A DNA stretch of 64,000 bases from assembly GCA_934503275.1 (NCBI GenBank), contig CAKSVD010000004.1, positions 47,736 to 111,735 of the forward strand, given 5' to 3'. The translations under genes were made by a program, and so were the position numbers. Below are positions 34,315 to 42,481 of the stretch, piece by piece. The stretch comes from an uncultured Faecalibacterium sp. (GTDB lineage: Bacteria; Bacillota; Clostridia; Oscillospirales; Ruminococcaceae). Below the pieces are notes generated by a model. It made no database searches. It was not told the DNA's origin and saw only the letters and a list, made by a program, of their open reading frames with translations. Position 1 is the stretch's first letter, and the number at the start of each line of letters is the position of its first letter.

Positions 34315-35853
34315 TTACTGCTCCTCCTTTCCCTGCTTGCGGGCACCTGCCATATACAGACCCAACTCCTGCACGGTGGTGGTCTTGGGGTCAAACTCGC
34401 CCACGATCTCGCCTTCGTACATTACAAGGATGCGGTCAGAAAGGTTCATCACCTCGTCCAGTTCAAGGCTGACCAGCAGCACGGCCTTGCCCTTATCGCG
34501 CTCGGCCACGATCTGGCGGTGGATGTACTCAATGGCACCCACGTCCAGACCACGGGTGGGCTGCACTGCCACCAGCAGCTTGGGGTCGCGGTCGATCTCG
34601 CGGGCAATGATGGCCTTCTGCTGGTTGCCGCCGGACATACTGCGCACGGTGGTCAAACTGCCCTGACCGCTGCGCACATCGTACTGCTTGATCAGCCGGT
34701 CGGAGTACTCGCGCACCTTATCGGCACGGATAAAGCCGCCCTTCTGGAACTCCGGCTGCCAGTAGCGCTGCAGCACGATGTTGTTTTCCAAACTGAAATC
34801 CAGCACCAGACCGTGCTTGTGGCGGTCCTCCGGGATGTGACCCATGCCGTCCTTGGAGCGCTGGCGGATGCTCTCGTGGGTGATATCCTTGCCGTCCAGC
34901 GTAAGCTTGCCGCTAGACACCTTGCTCAGGCCGGTCAGGCCGTAGATAAACTCGGTCTGGCCGTTGCCCTCGATGCCCGCCAGACAGACGATCTCGCCTG
35001 CGTGCACCTTGAAGGACACATTCTTTACCACGTCCTTCTTGCGCTGGTCGTTATGGATGGTAACGTTTTCCACGTCCAGCACGGTCTCGCCGGGGTGTGC
35101 AGGCTGTTTTTCCACCTGCAGCTGCACATCACGGCCCACCATGCGGCGGGAAAGTTCTTCCTTGGTGGTGCCCTTGATATCCACCGTGCCCATATACTTG
35201 CCCTTGCGCAGCACGGTGCAGCGGTCGGCCACAGCCATGATCTCGTTCAGCTTATGGGTGATGAACAGGATGGACTTGCCCTCCTTTTTGAACCCGCGCA
35301 TGATCTCCATCAACTCGTCGATCTCCTGCGGGGTCAGCACAGCGGTGGGCTCGTCAAAGATCAGGATCTCGTTGTCACGGTACAGCATCTTCAGGATCTC
35401 CACGCGCTGCTGCATACCGACTGAGATATCGCTGATCAGTGCATCCGGGTCCACCCGCAGGCCGTACTTTTCACTCAGCGCCACCACCTTTTTGCGTGCC
35501 TCGGCCTTCTGCAAAAAGCCCATCTTGTTGGGCTCCACGCCCAGAATGATGTTGTCCAACACGCTGAAGCATTCCACCAGCTTGAAGTGCTGGTGCACCA
35601 TGCCGATGCCCAGTGCGTTGGCATCGTTGGGGTTGCGGATGGCAACCTCCTTGCCGTTTTTCAGGATCTTGCCCTGTTCCGGCTGATACAGGCCGAACAG
35701 CACGCTCATCAGCGTACTTTTGCCCGCACCGTTCTCGCCCAAAAGGGCGTGTACCTCGCCCTTGCGCAGCTGCAGGGTGATATCATCGTTTGCCTTGATA
35801 CCGGGGAATTCCTTGGTAATGTGGAGCATCTCGATCACATAATCCTCTGCCAA
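34315..35853 (-). CDS. Nucleoside ABC transporter ATP-binding protein with two ATPase domains (TTG start)
   Basis: A 512-residue double ATPase (NupO/YufO, sugar-type). Domain 1 has Walker [17 protein letters not shown], Walker [16 protein letters not shown] and signature [13 protein letters not shown]. Domain 2 has the degenerate Walker [16 protein letters not shown] and signature [15 protein letters not shown], as usual for this family. The best start is TTG 35853 ([16 protein letters not shown]), about 10 nt after AAAGGAG; the frame is open further upstream but without a ribosome site. Confidence 0.92.
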   Translation of the reverse strand: MAEDYVIEMLHITKEFPGIKANDDITLQLRKGEVHALLGENGAGKSTLMSVLFGLYQPEQGKILKNGKEVAIRNPNDANALGIGMVHQHFKLVECFSVLDNIILGVEPNKMGFLQKAEARKKVVALSEKYGLRVDPDALISDISVGMQQRVEILKMLYRDNEILIFDEPTAVLTPQEIDELMEIMRGFKKEGKSILFITHKLNEIMAVADRCTVLRKGKYMGTVDIKGTTKEELSRRMVGRDVQLQVEKQPAHPGETVLDVENVTIHNDQRKKDVVKNVSFKVHAGEIVCLAGIEGNGQTEFIYGLTGLSKVSSGKLTLDGKDITHESIRQRSKDGMGHIPEDRHKHGLVLDFSLENNIVLQRYWQPEFQKGGFIRADKVREYSDRLIKQYDVRSGQGSLTTVRSMSGGNQQKAIIAREIDRDPKLLVAVQPTRGLDVGAIEYIHRQIVAERDKGKAVLLVSLELDEVMNLSDRILVMYEGEIVGEFDPKTTTVQELGLYMAGARKQGKEEQ

Positions 35854-35905
35854 TCTGCTCACTCTCCTTTCGTGCCGTAACGACACCTTTTCTATACTAC
35901 AAACC

Positions 35906-35911
35906 ATTATA
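35906..35911 (-). promoter_or_regulatory. Probable secondary promoter for the transporter ATPase and permeases
   Basis: Extended -10 GGTATAAT on the minus strand, with a weak -35 (TGTGCA) 17 nt upstream. It sits between the bmp terminator and the ATPase gene. Confidence 0.45.
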
Positions 35912-36027
35912 CCTGATTTTTCGCGGTTTGCACACGGCTTTTTGATTTTTTGTCAAAAAGCACAAGTAAAAGTATTACTTTTGTATGGTCTGCACGATTT
36001 CCTACCCGTTTCTCTTACACAGGCATA

Positions 36028-36065
36028 CAAAAAGGGCGGGGTGCCCCTGCATGAGCACCCCGCCC
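36028..36065 (-). terminator. Terminator after the BMP lipoprotein gene
   Basis: GGGCGGGGTGC pairs perfectly with GCACCCCGCCC; on the minus strand it runs into TTTTTG. It would raise lipoprotein yield relative to the downstream ATPase and permeases. Confidence 0.8.
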
Positions 36066-36095
36066 CTATTCACGGGAGTAATTCCGGGATAGCGA

Positions 36096-37277
36096 TTACT
36101 GGATGTAGTTGACCTTGGTAAACTCGCTGACGGTGGGCTTGGTAGCGTCGTCGGAGCTGTTGTCCACAACGATCTCGCCGGAAGCGATCTTGGTCTTCAG
36201 GGTCTCGTACTCGTCCTTGGTGAAGGTCTTGAAGTTCCAGCTGCCGTCAGCAGTGGGCAGGCCGATGTATTCGCCCTCCTCCAGGCCAAAGTTGCCGTTG
36301 GTGGCAGCAATGTTGCTCCACTCGCCGGCCTCGATGTCGCCCAGAGCGGTGCTGACAGACTCAGACAGGCCCTTCATAGCGGAGGTGACGAAGGGGTTGT
36401 AAGCGTAGCCGTCCTTCTCAACGCCGTTGACACCGATGTAGTTCTGGTCAACGTCAACGCCAACAACGTAGCCGTTGTTCTTCAGAGCAGCCTCGACAGC
36501 GGAGGTGTAGATGCCGCCGCCGCAGGCAAAGACGATCTGGGTGCCGTTGGCATACCAGCCCTCCATACGGGAGGTGATGTTGGCATCGCCGTAGAACTGG
36601 CCGCCGTAGAAGTAGTTGATATCAATGTTGGTGCCCAGCTCCTTTGCAGCAGCGTCAGCGCCCTGCACATAGCCGTAGCCGTAACGGATAACGGCGGGCA
36701 CAGCCATGCCGCCCAGGAAGCCCAGCTTGGTGTAGCCGTCCTTAACAACGGCGTAGCCTGCCAGATAGCCTGCCTGCTCCTCCTTGAAGGTGATGCAGTA
36801 GCAGTTTGCGGGGATGCTGTCGGTGCCGATATCGCCCTGGGTCACATCGATAGCGATGAACTTGATGTCGGGGTACTGCTCAGCAGCCCATGCCAGAGAT
36901 GCACCGTACAGGTAGCCAACGCAGACGATAACGTCAGCGCCATCGTTGACAGCCTGACGGATCATGGTCTCACGGTCCTCATCGGAAGCATCGGAATCGG
37001 GGATGTAGTACTGGCAATTGTCGCCCATGTAGCCGGAAACAGCAGTCCAGCAAGCCTGGTTGAAGCTCTCATCATCGATCGTGCCGGTATCGCAGGTCAG
37101 AGCGACCTTGGCGATCTTCTCAGCGCCGTCTGCTGCGCCGGAAGCGGCGGAAGAACTGGCAGCTGCGGAGGAAGCAGTGCTGGTGGAGGAAGCGGAGGAA
37201 CCGCCGCAGGCGGTCAGAGCAGCGGCAGCGGCAGCAGCACCGGCCACAGCCAGAAAGTTACGACGAGAAATCTTCAT
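36096..37277 (-). CDS. BMP family nucleoside-binding lipoprotein
   Basis: A 393-residue extracytoplasmic binding protein. Signal MKISRRNFLAVAGAAAAAA ends in lipobox LTACGG, followed by a Ser/Ala-rich linker. The BMP (PnrA-like) domain starts at IAKVALTCDTGTIDDESFNQ and includes DGADVIVCVGYLYG and ACGGGIYTSAVEAA. The family binds purine nucleosides. Its neighbours, a cytidine deaminase and a purine-nucleoside phosphorylase upstream and the ABC subunits downstream, support nucleosides as the substrate. AGGAGAG precedes ATG 37277. Confidence 0.92.
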   Translation of the reverse strand: MKISRRNFLAVAGAAAAAAALTACGGSSASSTSTASSAAASSSAASGAADGAEKIAKVALTCDTGTIDDESFNQACWTAVSGYMGDNCQYYIPDSDASDEDRETMIRQAVNDGADVIVCVGYLYGASLAWAAEQYPDIKFIAIDVTQGDIGTDSIPANCYCITFKEEQAGYLAGYAVVKDGYTKLGFLGGMAVPAVIRYGYGYVQGADAAAKELGTNIDINYFYGGQFYGDANITSRMEGWYANGTQIVFACGGGIYTSAVEAALKNNGYVVGVDVDQNYIGVNGVEKDGYAYNPFVTSAMKGLSESVSTALGDIEAGEWSNIAATNGNFGLEEGEYIGLPTADGSWNFKTFTKDEYETLKTKIASGEIVVDNSSDDATKPTVSEFTKVNYIQ

Positions 37278-37351
37278 AAGAAACTCTCCTTTTATTTTAA
37301 AAAATTGCGTCAAATGAATGAAATGTGCATTCTGGCACATTTACTGGCTCA

Positions 37352-37380
37352 AGTATAGCGGGTGAAGGTGACAGATGCAA
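37352..37380 (-). promoter_or_regulatory. Promoter of the BMP lipoprotein gene
   Basis: Minus strand TTGCAT (37375-37380), 17-nt spacer, TATACT (37352-37357). Confidence 0.65.
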
Positions 37381-37487
37381 GCAATTTCCGATTACAAATT
37401 CTTTACAAATCCCTTGTATAATTTATAAAAAAGTAATGCTTATTCACCAATTTTCCCCTGCTTGCGCTGTTTTTCACAGAAAGACAG

Positions 37488-37940
37488 TTACTTCTCTTCC
37501 ACAGCGCTGTTGCCCGCCACGTTGGAGGGGCCAAAGCCGAAGGGCAGCAACTCGTCCATGCTGCGTTCGATGAAATCCTCCGGGGTCTTTGCCATAATAA
37601 CGTTCAGTTCCGGCCCGCCGAACTCAAACAGTGCCTGACGGCACACCCCGCAGGGCGAGGTGATCTGCCGGTTCACTTCGCCCCGGCGGCTGCCCACCAC
37701 AGCGATATCCGTAAACGCAGTCACGCCCTCGGCCACCGCCTTGAACAGGGCGGTGCGCTCGGCGCAGCTGGTGGGGGTAAAGGCGGCGTTCTCCACGTTG
37801 CAGCCGGTAAAAATGCGGCCGTCTGCAGCGCGCAGCGCAGCGCCTACCATAAAATCACTGTAAGGCGCATAGGCCTTTTCCCGCGCGGCCAGTGCCATGC
37901 GGATCAGCTGCTGCTTTTCTTCCATGGTCAGTTTTGTCAT
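37488..37940 (-). CDS. cdd: Cytidine deaminase
   Basis: A 150-residue zinc enzyme deaminating cytidine and deoxycytidine to uridine and deoxyuridine. Key motifs: YAPYSDFMVGAALRA near residue 25, the substrate segment TGCNVENAAF, catalytic CAERTALFKAV (Cys-Ala-Glu) and the paired zinc cysteines in PCGVCRQALFEF. ATG 37940 has an excellent AAAGGAGG. It lies 76 nt after deoD, forming a salvage pair upstream of the nucleoside transporter. Confidence 0.94.
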   Translation of the reverse strand: MTKLTMEEKQQLIRMALAAREKAYAPYSDFMVGAALRAADGRIFTGCNVENAAFTPTSCAERTALFKAVAEGVTAFTDIAVVGSRRGEVNRQITSPCGVCRQALFEFGGPELNVIMAKTPEDFIERSMDELLPFGFGPSNVAGNSAVEEK

Positions 37941-38016
37941 ACTGTTCCCTCCTTTTACGGGCAAAAACAGCGCGGCTGTGCCTTGGGGCGGCAGCCGCGC
38001 TGGAAAATTTATGCGA

Positions 38017-38736
38017 TCAGTACTCTGCGCCCAGAGCAACCTTCATCATGTCGGTAAAACTCTTCTGGCGCTCCTCGGCGGTGGTGATGCCGGGGGCCAC
38101 AAAGCTGTCCGAGATGGTCAGCAGGCAGGCGGCGTTCTTGCCCAGCACCTGCGCGTTGGCAAACAGAGCAAAGCTTTCCATCTCCACGCACAGGCAGCCG
38201 TCCTCGTCCCGCAGCTTTTCCCAGTAGGTGGGCTTTGCGTCCGAGGGCTGGCGGTAGAACACATCCGAGGAGTGGATGTTGCCCTCGATCAGGGGGATGC
38301 CCTGCTTTGCAGCGGAGGCACGCAGCTTTTCATTCAAAGCCGCGCTGGGCAGTGTGATGTTGCCGGTAAAGCCGCTCTGCACCCGGGCATAGTTGCTCTC
38401 GCTCACAGCGCCGGTAGCCAGCACGGTGTCGAACAGCTTGGCCTTCTCGGTATAGCTGCCGGCAGAACCGATGCGGATGATGTTCTCCACGCCGTAAAAG
38501 CTGAACAGCTCGTAGGAGTAGATGCCGATGGAGGGCATTCCCATACCGCTGCCCATCACGCTGATGGGGCGGCCTTCGTAGGTGCCGGTAAAGCCCAGCA
38601 TCCCGCGCACGCCGGTCACCTGCCGGACATCCTGCAAAAAGGTATCGGCAATAAATTTGGCACGCAGGGGGTCACCCGGCATAAGGACTGTCTTGGCGAA
38701 ATCGCCCATTTCTGCGTTGATGTGAGGGGTAGACAT
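38017..38736 (-). CDS. deoD: Purine-nucleoside phosphorylase (DeoD type)
   Basis: A 239-residue enzyme that splits purine nucleosides with phosphate into base and (deoxy)ribose-1-phosphate. Typical hexameric-PNP features: TPHINAEMGDFAKTVLMPGD at the N-terminus, GMGMPSIGIYSYELF, IGSAGSYTEK, and CVEMESFALFANA with the base-binding Glu. AAAGGAGAG precedes ATG 38736. First of the salvage genes feeding cdd and the transporter cluster. Confidence 0.94.
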   Translation of the reverse strand: MSTPHINAEMGDFAKTVLMPGDPLRAKFIADTFLQDVRQVTGVRGMLGFTGTYEGRPISVMGSGMGMPSIGIYSYELFSFYGVENIIRIGSAGSYTEKAKLFDTVLATGAVSESNYARVQSGFTGNITLPSAALNEKLRASAAKQGIPLIEGNIHSSDVFYRQPSDAKPTYWEKLRDEDGCLCVEMESFALFANAQVLGKNAACLLTISDSFVAPGITTAEERQKSFTDMMKVALGAEY

Positions 38737-38806
38737 AGATGATCTCTCCTTTTTATTCATGATACAGCAGAGGGGCTTTCCCCTGTGGAAAAGCCCTCGC
38801 TGCTTT

Positions 38807-40702
38807 TTACCGATATTTATTGCGGTTGAACACGGTCTGCGGCGAGATGTAGGAGCCATTGCGCCGGATCTCGAAGTGGCAGTGGTTGCCGCTGGAGCGT
38901 CCGGTGCTGCCCACATAGCCGATGAGCTGACCCTGCTTGACCGACTGACCGGCGTGCACCACCAGCGACAGGCAGTGGGCGTACACGGTGGTGTAGCCGT
39001 TGCCGTGGTTGATGATGATGGAGTTGCCGTAGCCGTTGCCCGCACCGGCGCGGTTGTAGCCGGCCTTGGTCACCGTACCGCCTGCCGAAGCATAGATAGG
39101 CGTACCGGCGGCGGCGCAGATATCCACGCCCTTGTGGCTGCCGCCGTACCAGCGGGAGCAGTTCCGGTAGCCGGGCACCGGCCAGATGAACTGTCCGCTG
39201 CCGGTGATATAGGATGCACCGGAGGACACCTTTTTGGTGCCCACCGTAACTTTTTCGGTCACAGGCTCCTTGGTCACCACAGTGCTCAGGATCTGCTGAG
39301 AAAGCTGGTTGCCGTTCGTATCGTACACCCGCTGCGCCGTCACGGTGCGGATGCCTTTCTCACCCTTCTGGGTAACGCGCTTCGTACCGGAGTTCAACTC
39401 GTTGGATTTGGTGGTCTCGGTGGTGTAGGCGATCTCTTCCTCCCAGCTTTCCACCTTGGTGATGCGCACCTCCAGTGTCTCCTCCTCCCGCACCACGGTC
39501 AGTGCATCGCCGGGCAGGATCTTGGAGTTCTGGGTCAGGCCGTTTTCCCCGTTGGCGGTAAAGCCGGTGTTCATTTCACACAGTTCCTTCACGGTCAGGC
39601 CGTTTTTCTGGGCGATGGACCAGATGGTATCGCCGTTCTGCACCGTATAGGATTTTTCTGCCTGCTGCACGCCGGAGAGCAGCTGCTCCACCTCGGCTTC
39701 CTCCTGGAAGCTCTCGTTGAAGTAGATGCCGTTTTCCAGCGTGACATCCTTGTTGAAGCCTACGGTGGTGTTGGGGTCATCAGGGTTCTCGTAGGGCTCC
39801 AGCAGGCTGCTGATGTATCGTTGCAGGCTGTTGCCGTCCGCGCACACGGCGGTCAGCTCACCGTCCAGATACAGGGCAGTGCCCTCGCTGATCTGGTCGC
39901 TGGAATTCTTGAGGATGGCGTCAGCCACGTCATTTTCGTCCATCACATCGTGGGCGACAGTTACGGAATAAGTAGGCTTCACGGTAAAGCGTGCCTGCTC
40001 TGTGCCGGAATAATTGATACGCTGCTGCACAGCCTCCAGCGCAGAGTTGAACACCTCTTCGTTGGCCACATAGCCCACGGTCTTGTCATCCACCTGCACC
40101 TGCAAGGCGTAGGGCTGGCGGATAGTGGTCTGGAACACGGTCACCATAACAGCCAGCGCTGCCACCGGCAGCACATACATAGCCATGCGGGGCACAAGAC
40201 GGATGTTATCGGCGATGCCATTGGCAAGGAAGTGTCCGCTTGCGCGCAGCGCAGCGCCAAAGCCTTTCTCCTTGCGCACCCGGTGCGCGTGGCGCAGCAG
40301 CGCCACAGTGCCCCGCAGGACAAGCACCACCGGACCAAATAGATCCCGCAGCAGCTGCGCCACCCCGGGAAAGGCCATAGATGTGATATTTTTCAGCAGA
40401 TCTCTGCCCGTTTTCAGCAGACGCTGCAAGCCGTGCTGAAAACGGCGTCCTGTGCGGACGACCGCATACTCGGCGGAAAAGCCTACGGCGTACAACGTCT
40501 CGCCCACTATGGGCGCCACGGGGTTATGCAGCAGCTTGCGCCCCAGCTTTTCCCAGCGGTGCTGACGCTTGCGGCGCATCCTGTGCCGCCGCAGCACACC
40601 CCGGCACTGGAGCTGCGCCCACAGCGAACGCAGCTTCTGACGGCGGGGCTGCCGTACCGGCTGCGCAGCGGGCTGCTGCTCCTTTGTTTTATCTTCAGTC
40701 AA
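38807..40702 (-). CDS. M23 family peptidoglycan endopeptidase with LysM and G5 domains (TTG start)
   Basis: A 631-residue cell-wall enzyme. The first 150 residues are basic and cytoplasmic, followed by one membrane segment (MYVLPVAALAVMVTVF region). Extracellular parts in order: a region resembling other clostridial LysM-M23 proteins, LysM (SYTVQNGDTIWSIAQKNG), a G5 domain around VTQKGEKGIRTVTAQRVYD, and the M23 domain with GSHKGVDICAAAGTP (metal His and Asp) and NHCHFEIRR (H-x-H). It probably cleaves stem-peptide cross-links. The start codon is TTG at 40702, 9 nt after AAGGAG. Confidence 0.9.
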   Translation of the reverse strand: MTEDKTKEQQPAAQPVRQPRRQKLRSLWAQLQCRGVLRRHRMRRKRQHRWEKLGRKLLHNPVAPIVGETLYAVGFSAEYAVVRTGRRFQHGLQRLLKTGRDLLKNITSMAFPGVAQLLRDLFGPVVLVLRGTVALLRHAHRVRKEKGFGAALRASGHFLANGIADNIRLVPRMAMYVLPVAALAVMVTVFQTTIRQPYALQVQVDDKTVGYVANEEVFNSALEAVQQRINYSGTEQARFTVKPTYSVTVAHDVMDENDVADAILKNSSDQISEGTALYLDGELTAVCADGNSLQRYISSLLEPYENPDDPNTTVGFNKDVTLENGIYFNESFQEEAEVEQLLSGVQQAEKSYTVQNGDTIWSIAQKNGLTVKELCEMNTGFTANGENGLTQNSKILPGDALTVVREEETLEVRITKVESWEEEIAYTTETTKSNELNSGTKRVTQKGEKGIRTVTAQRVYDTNGNQLSQQILSTVVTKEPVTEKVTVGTKKVSSGASYITGSGQFIWPVPGYRNCSRWYGGSHKGVDICAAAGTPIYASAGGTVTKAGYNRAGAGNGYGNSIIINHGNGYTTVYAHCLSLVVHAGQSVKQGQLIGYVGSTGRSSGNHCHFEIRRNGSYISPQTVFNRNKYR

Positions 40703-40825
40703 CGGGATTTTCTCCTTCCTGCGCCGCTGCAGGGCATTTTTTCGGCCCGGAACACAGCAGCTAGTTGGTGTACGTTCCCCTGTTCAAAAGGCCAACAGGG
40801 CCTGTACACAATACGCTCTCTTTTT

Positions 40826-40853
40826 ATTATACACTTTGCATGGTTTGAAACAA
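40826..40853 (-). promoter_or_regulatory. Promoter of the M23 peptidase gene
   Basis: Minus strand TTGTTT (40848-40853), 16-nt spacer, TATAAT (40826-40831). Confidence 0.55.
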
Positions 40854-40880
40854 GCGCTTACATAAAATTTGGCTACTTTT

Positions 40881-41804
40881 TCACGCAGTTTTCACGAAAA
40901 AAAGTGCTTCCATATCCGGCGGCAGCGGGCTTTCCACCGTGACGGTGCGCAGCTGCAAGGGCATTTCCACCCGGATGCCGTCCGGCAGCGGGGTGTATAC
41001 AGGCACCGCAAAGCTTTGCTTAGCGCAGTGCAGCGCCTGCCGGGCAATGCGCTCCCGGCTGCCGCCGTAAAGGTCATCCCCGGCAAGCGGATGGCCGATG
41101 GACGCAAAGTGCACCCGGATCTGGTGGGTGCGGCCGGTCACCGGCACGCAGGCCGCAAGGCTGAGGCCGTTTTCTTCCTTTATAATAGTATACTCGGTGC
41201 GGCTGGGCTTGCCCTCGGGGGTAACGCAGCGCCCGATGATACTGTCGCCCCGGCGTCCGATGGGCGCATCGATAGCTCCCTCTCCCAGCGGCAGCGCACC
41301 CTGCGCAATGGCATAGTACAGCTTTTCCACCCCGTCTGCCAATAGCGGCGCGGCGTAGGCGTTTTTTGCCGCCAGCACAAGGCCGCTGGTGTCCTTATCG
41401 ATGCGGTTCACCGGGCGGAACACCGGGCTGTGGCCGTGTTCCGCCGCCCATGCCGCGTAGCCATTGGCCAGCGTGCCACCGGGGTAGTTCAGGGTGGGGT
41501 GCACCGCCAGCTGCGGCGGCTTTTCCAGCACTACGGCAAAAGCGTCCTCGTAGACCACGTTGACCGGGATCTCCGGCTGCGGGGTCACGCCGTCCCCCTC
41601 CGGCGGCAGGGCAAAGGAAAGCACCTGCCCGGGGAAGATGCGCCGGTTTGCCAGAATGGGCGCACCGTCCGCAAAAAAGCCGCCGCCCCGGAACTTGACC
41701 GCCCGGGCAAGGTCGGTGGAAACGGCACACTGGCGCAGAAAGCTGCGCACCAGCACCCCATCGTGGGTGGTGGCGGTATCCGGCACGGCAAAATATAGCT
41801 GCAT
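40881..41804 (-). CDS. RluA family RNA pseudouridine synthase
   Basis: A 307-residue enzyme isomerising uridine to pseudouridine in rRNA or tRNA. An N-terminal S4-like RNA-binding region (VSTDLARAVKFRGGGFFADG) precedes the catalytic domain. The active-site motif is RPVNRIDKDTSGLVLAAK with the catalytic Asp. GRTHQIRVHFASIGHPLAGD is the second conserved block. The target site cannot be told from sequence. Divergent from the RNase P RNA gene. Confidence 0.92.
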   Translation of the reverse strand: MQLYFAVPDTATTHDGVLVRSFLRQCAVSTDLARAVKFRGGGFFADGAPILANRRIFPGQVLSFALPPEGDGVTPQPEIPVNVVYEDAFAVVLEKPPQLAVHPTLNYPGGTLANGYAAWAAEHGHSPVFRPVNRIDKDTSGLVLAAKNAYAAPLLADGVEKLYYAIAQGALPLGEGAIDAPIGRRGDSIIGRCVTPEGKPSRTEYTIIKEENGLSLAACVPVTGRTHQIRVHFASIGHPLAGDDLYGGSRERIARQALHCAKQSFAVPVYTPLPDGIRVEMPLQLRTVTVESPLPPDMEALFFVKTA

Positions 41805-41868
41805 GGCCTGCCCTCCCCTGCAAAAATCACGAAAACATAAATATTATTATAACAAAAATCCGTTCCAC

Positions 41869-41897
41869 TTGCAAATCTTACTTTTTTATGGTATCAT
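41869..41897 (+). promoter_or_regulatory. Promoter of the RNase P RNA gene
   Basis: TTGCAA (41869-41874), 17-nt spacer, TATCAT (41892-41897), placing the start of transcription at about 41904. Confidence 0.65.
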
Positions 41898-41903
41898 GAA
41901 GGA

Positions 41904-42250
41904 CGGAAAACGAGTGGAACATACGGCGGCGGGGCGGCTTTGACCGCTCTGAGGAAAGTCCGGGCCTCACAGAGCACGGTAACTGCTAACGGCAGCCGAG
42001 GGTGACCTCAGGGAAAGTGCAACAGAAAGGAAACCGCCGCAGCAATGCGGTAAGGATGAAAGGGCGAGGTAAGAGCTCACCAGCGCATGGGTGACTATGC
42101 GGCTTTGTAAACCCTACCGGAAGCAACGCCTATATGGGACGTACAGCGCTGCTCGCGTGTCCCGAAGGCGGCACGAGCCTGTCAGCAATGGCAGGCCTAG
42201 ACAGATCGTCGTTTAATACAGAACCCGGCTTACGGTCTATCTCGTTTTCC
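41904..42250 (+). ncRNA. rnpB: RNase P RNA, bacterial class A
   Basis: Catalytic RNA that trims the 5' leader of tRNA precursors. The conserved 5' core GAGGAAAGTCCGGGC is at 41950-41964, and the universal P4 partner ACAGAAAGGAAACCGCC lies further on. The 3' core AATACAGAACCCGGCTTA occurs before the end. Helix P1 is a perfect 10-bp pairing of 41905-41914 with 42241-42250. Ends are set by P1 and the promoter. Confidence 0.96.
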
Positions 42251-42265
42251 TCTTTTTGCTTTTGC

Positions 42266-42294
42266 GCTGTCTGCTGCTGCAGGCAGCTTTTTTT
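42266..42294 (+). terminator. Terminator of rnpB
   Basis: GCTGTCTGC and GCAGGCAGC stem with TGCT loop and a run of seven T. Confidence 0.8.
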
Positions 42295-42307
42295 GTTGTG
42301 GCAACGT

Positions 42308-42349
42308 AAAAAAGAGGTCACCGCACAGGATTTGTGCAGTGACCTTTTT
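42308..42349. terminator. Second, bidirectional terminator
   Basis: AGGTCACCGCACA and TGTGCAGTGACCT form an almost perfect stem, flanked by A-run and T-run, so it can act on both strands. Confidence 0.7.
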
Positions 42350-42423
42350 GTTGCTTGCAAGACCATTGAAAATGCCCGCCGCGTGCGCTTTGGGCATATT
42401 TAGCGGAATAATTATTTTAAATT

Positions 42424-42459
42424 GCAACCCGGGAAAATCTGCAGATTTTCCCGGGTTGC
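42424..42459. terminator. Perfect 36-bp palindrome, probable terminator of the LCP operon
   Basis: GCAACCCGGGAAAATCTG and its exact reverse complement with no spacer. Just downstream of the LCP gene stop; the plus side has TTTT, the minus side a weaker AATTTAAAAT. Confidence 0.6.
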
Positions 42460-42481
42460 CTTTTCACGCAAAAGGGACTGC

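Noticed and set aside
38763..38808. Hairpin AGCAGxGAGGGCTTTxC..GCCCTCGCTGCTTTTT after the M23 gene as its terminator
   Set aside because: The T-run is on the plus strand, whereas the M23 gene is transcribed on the minus strand, and no plus-strand gene precedes it.
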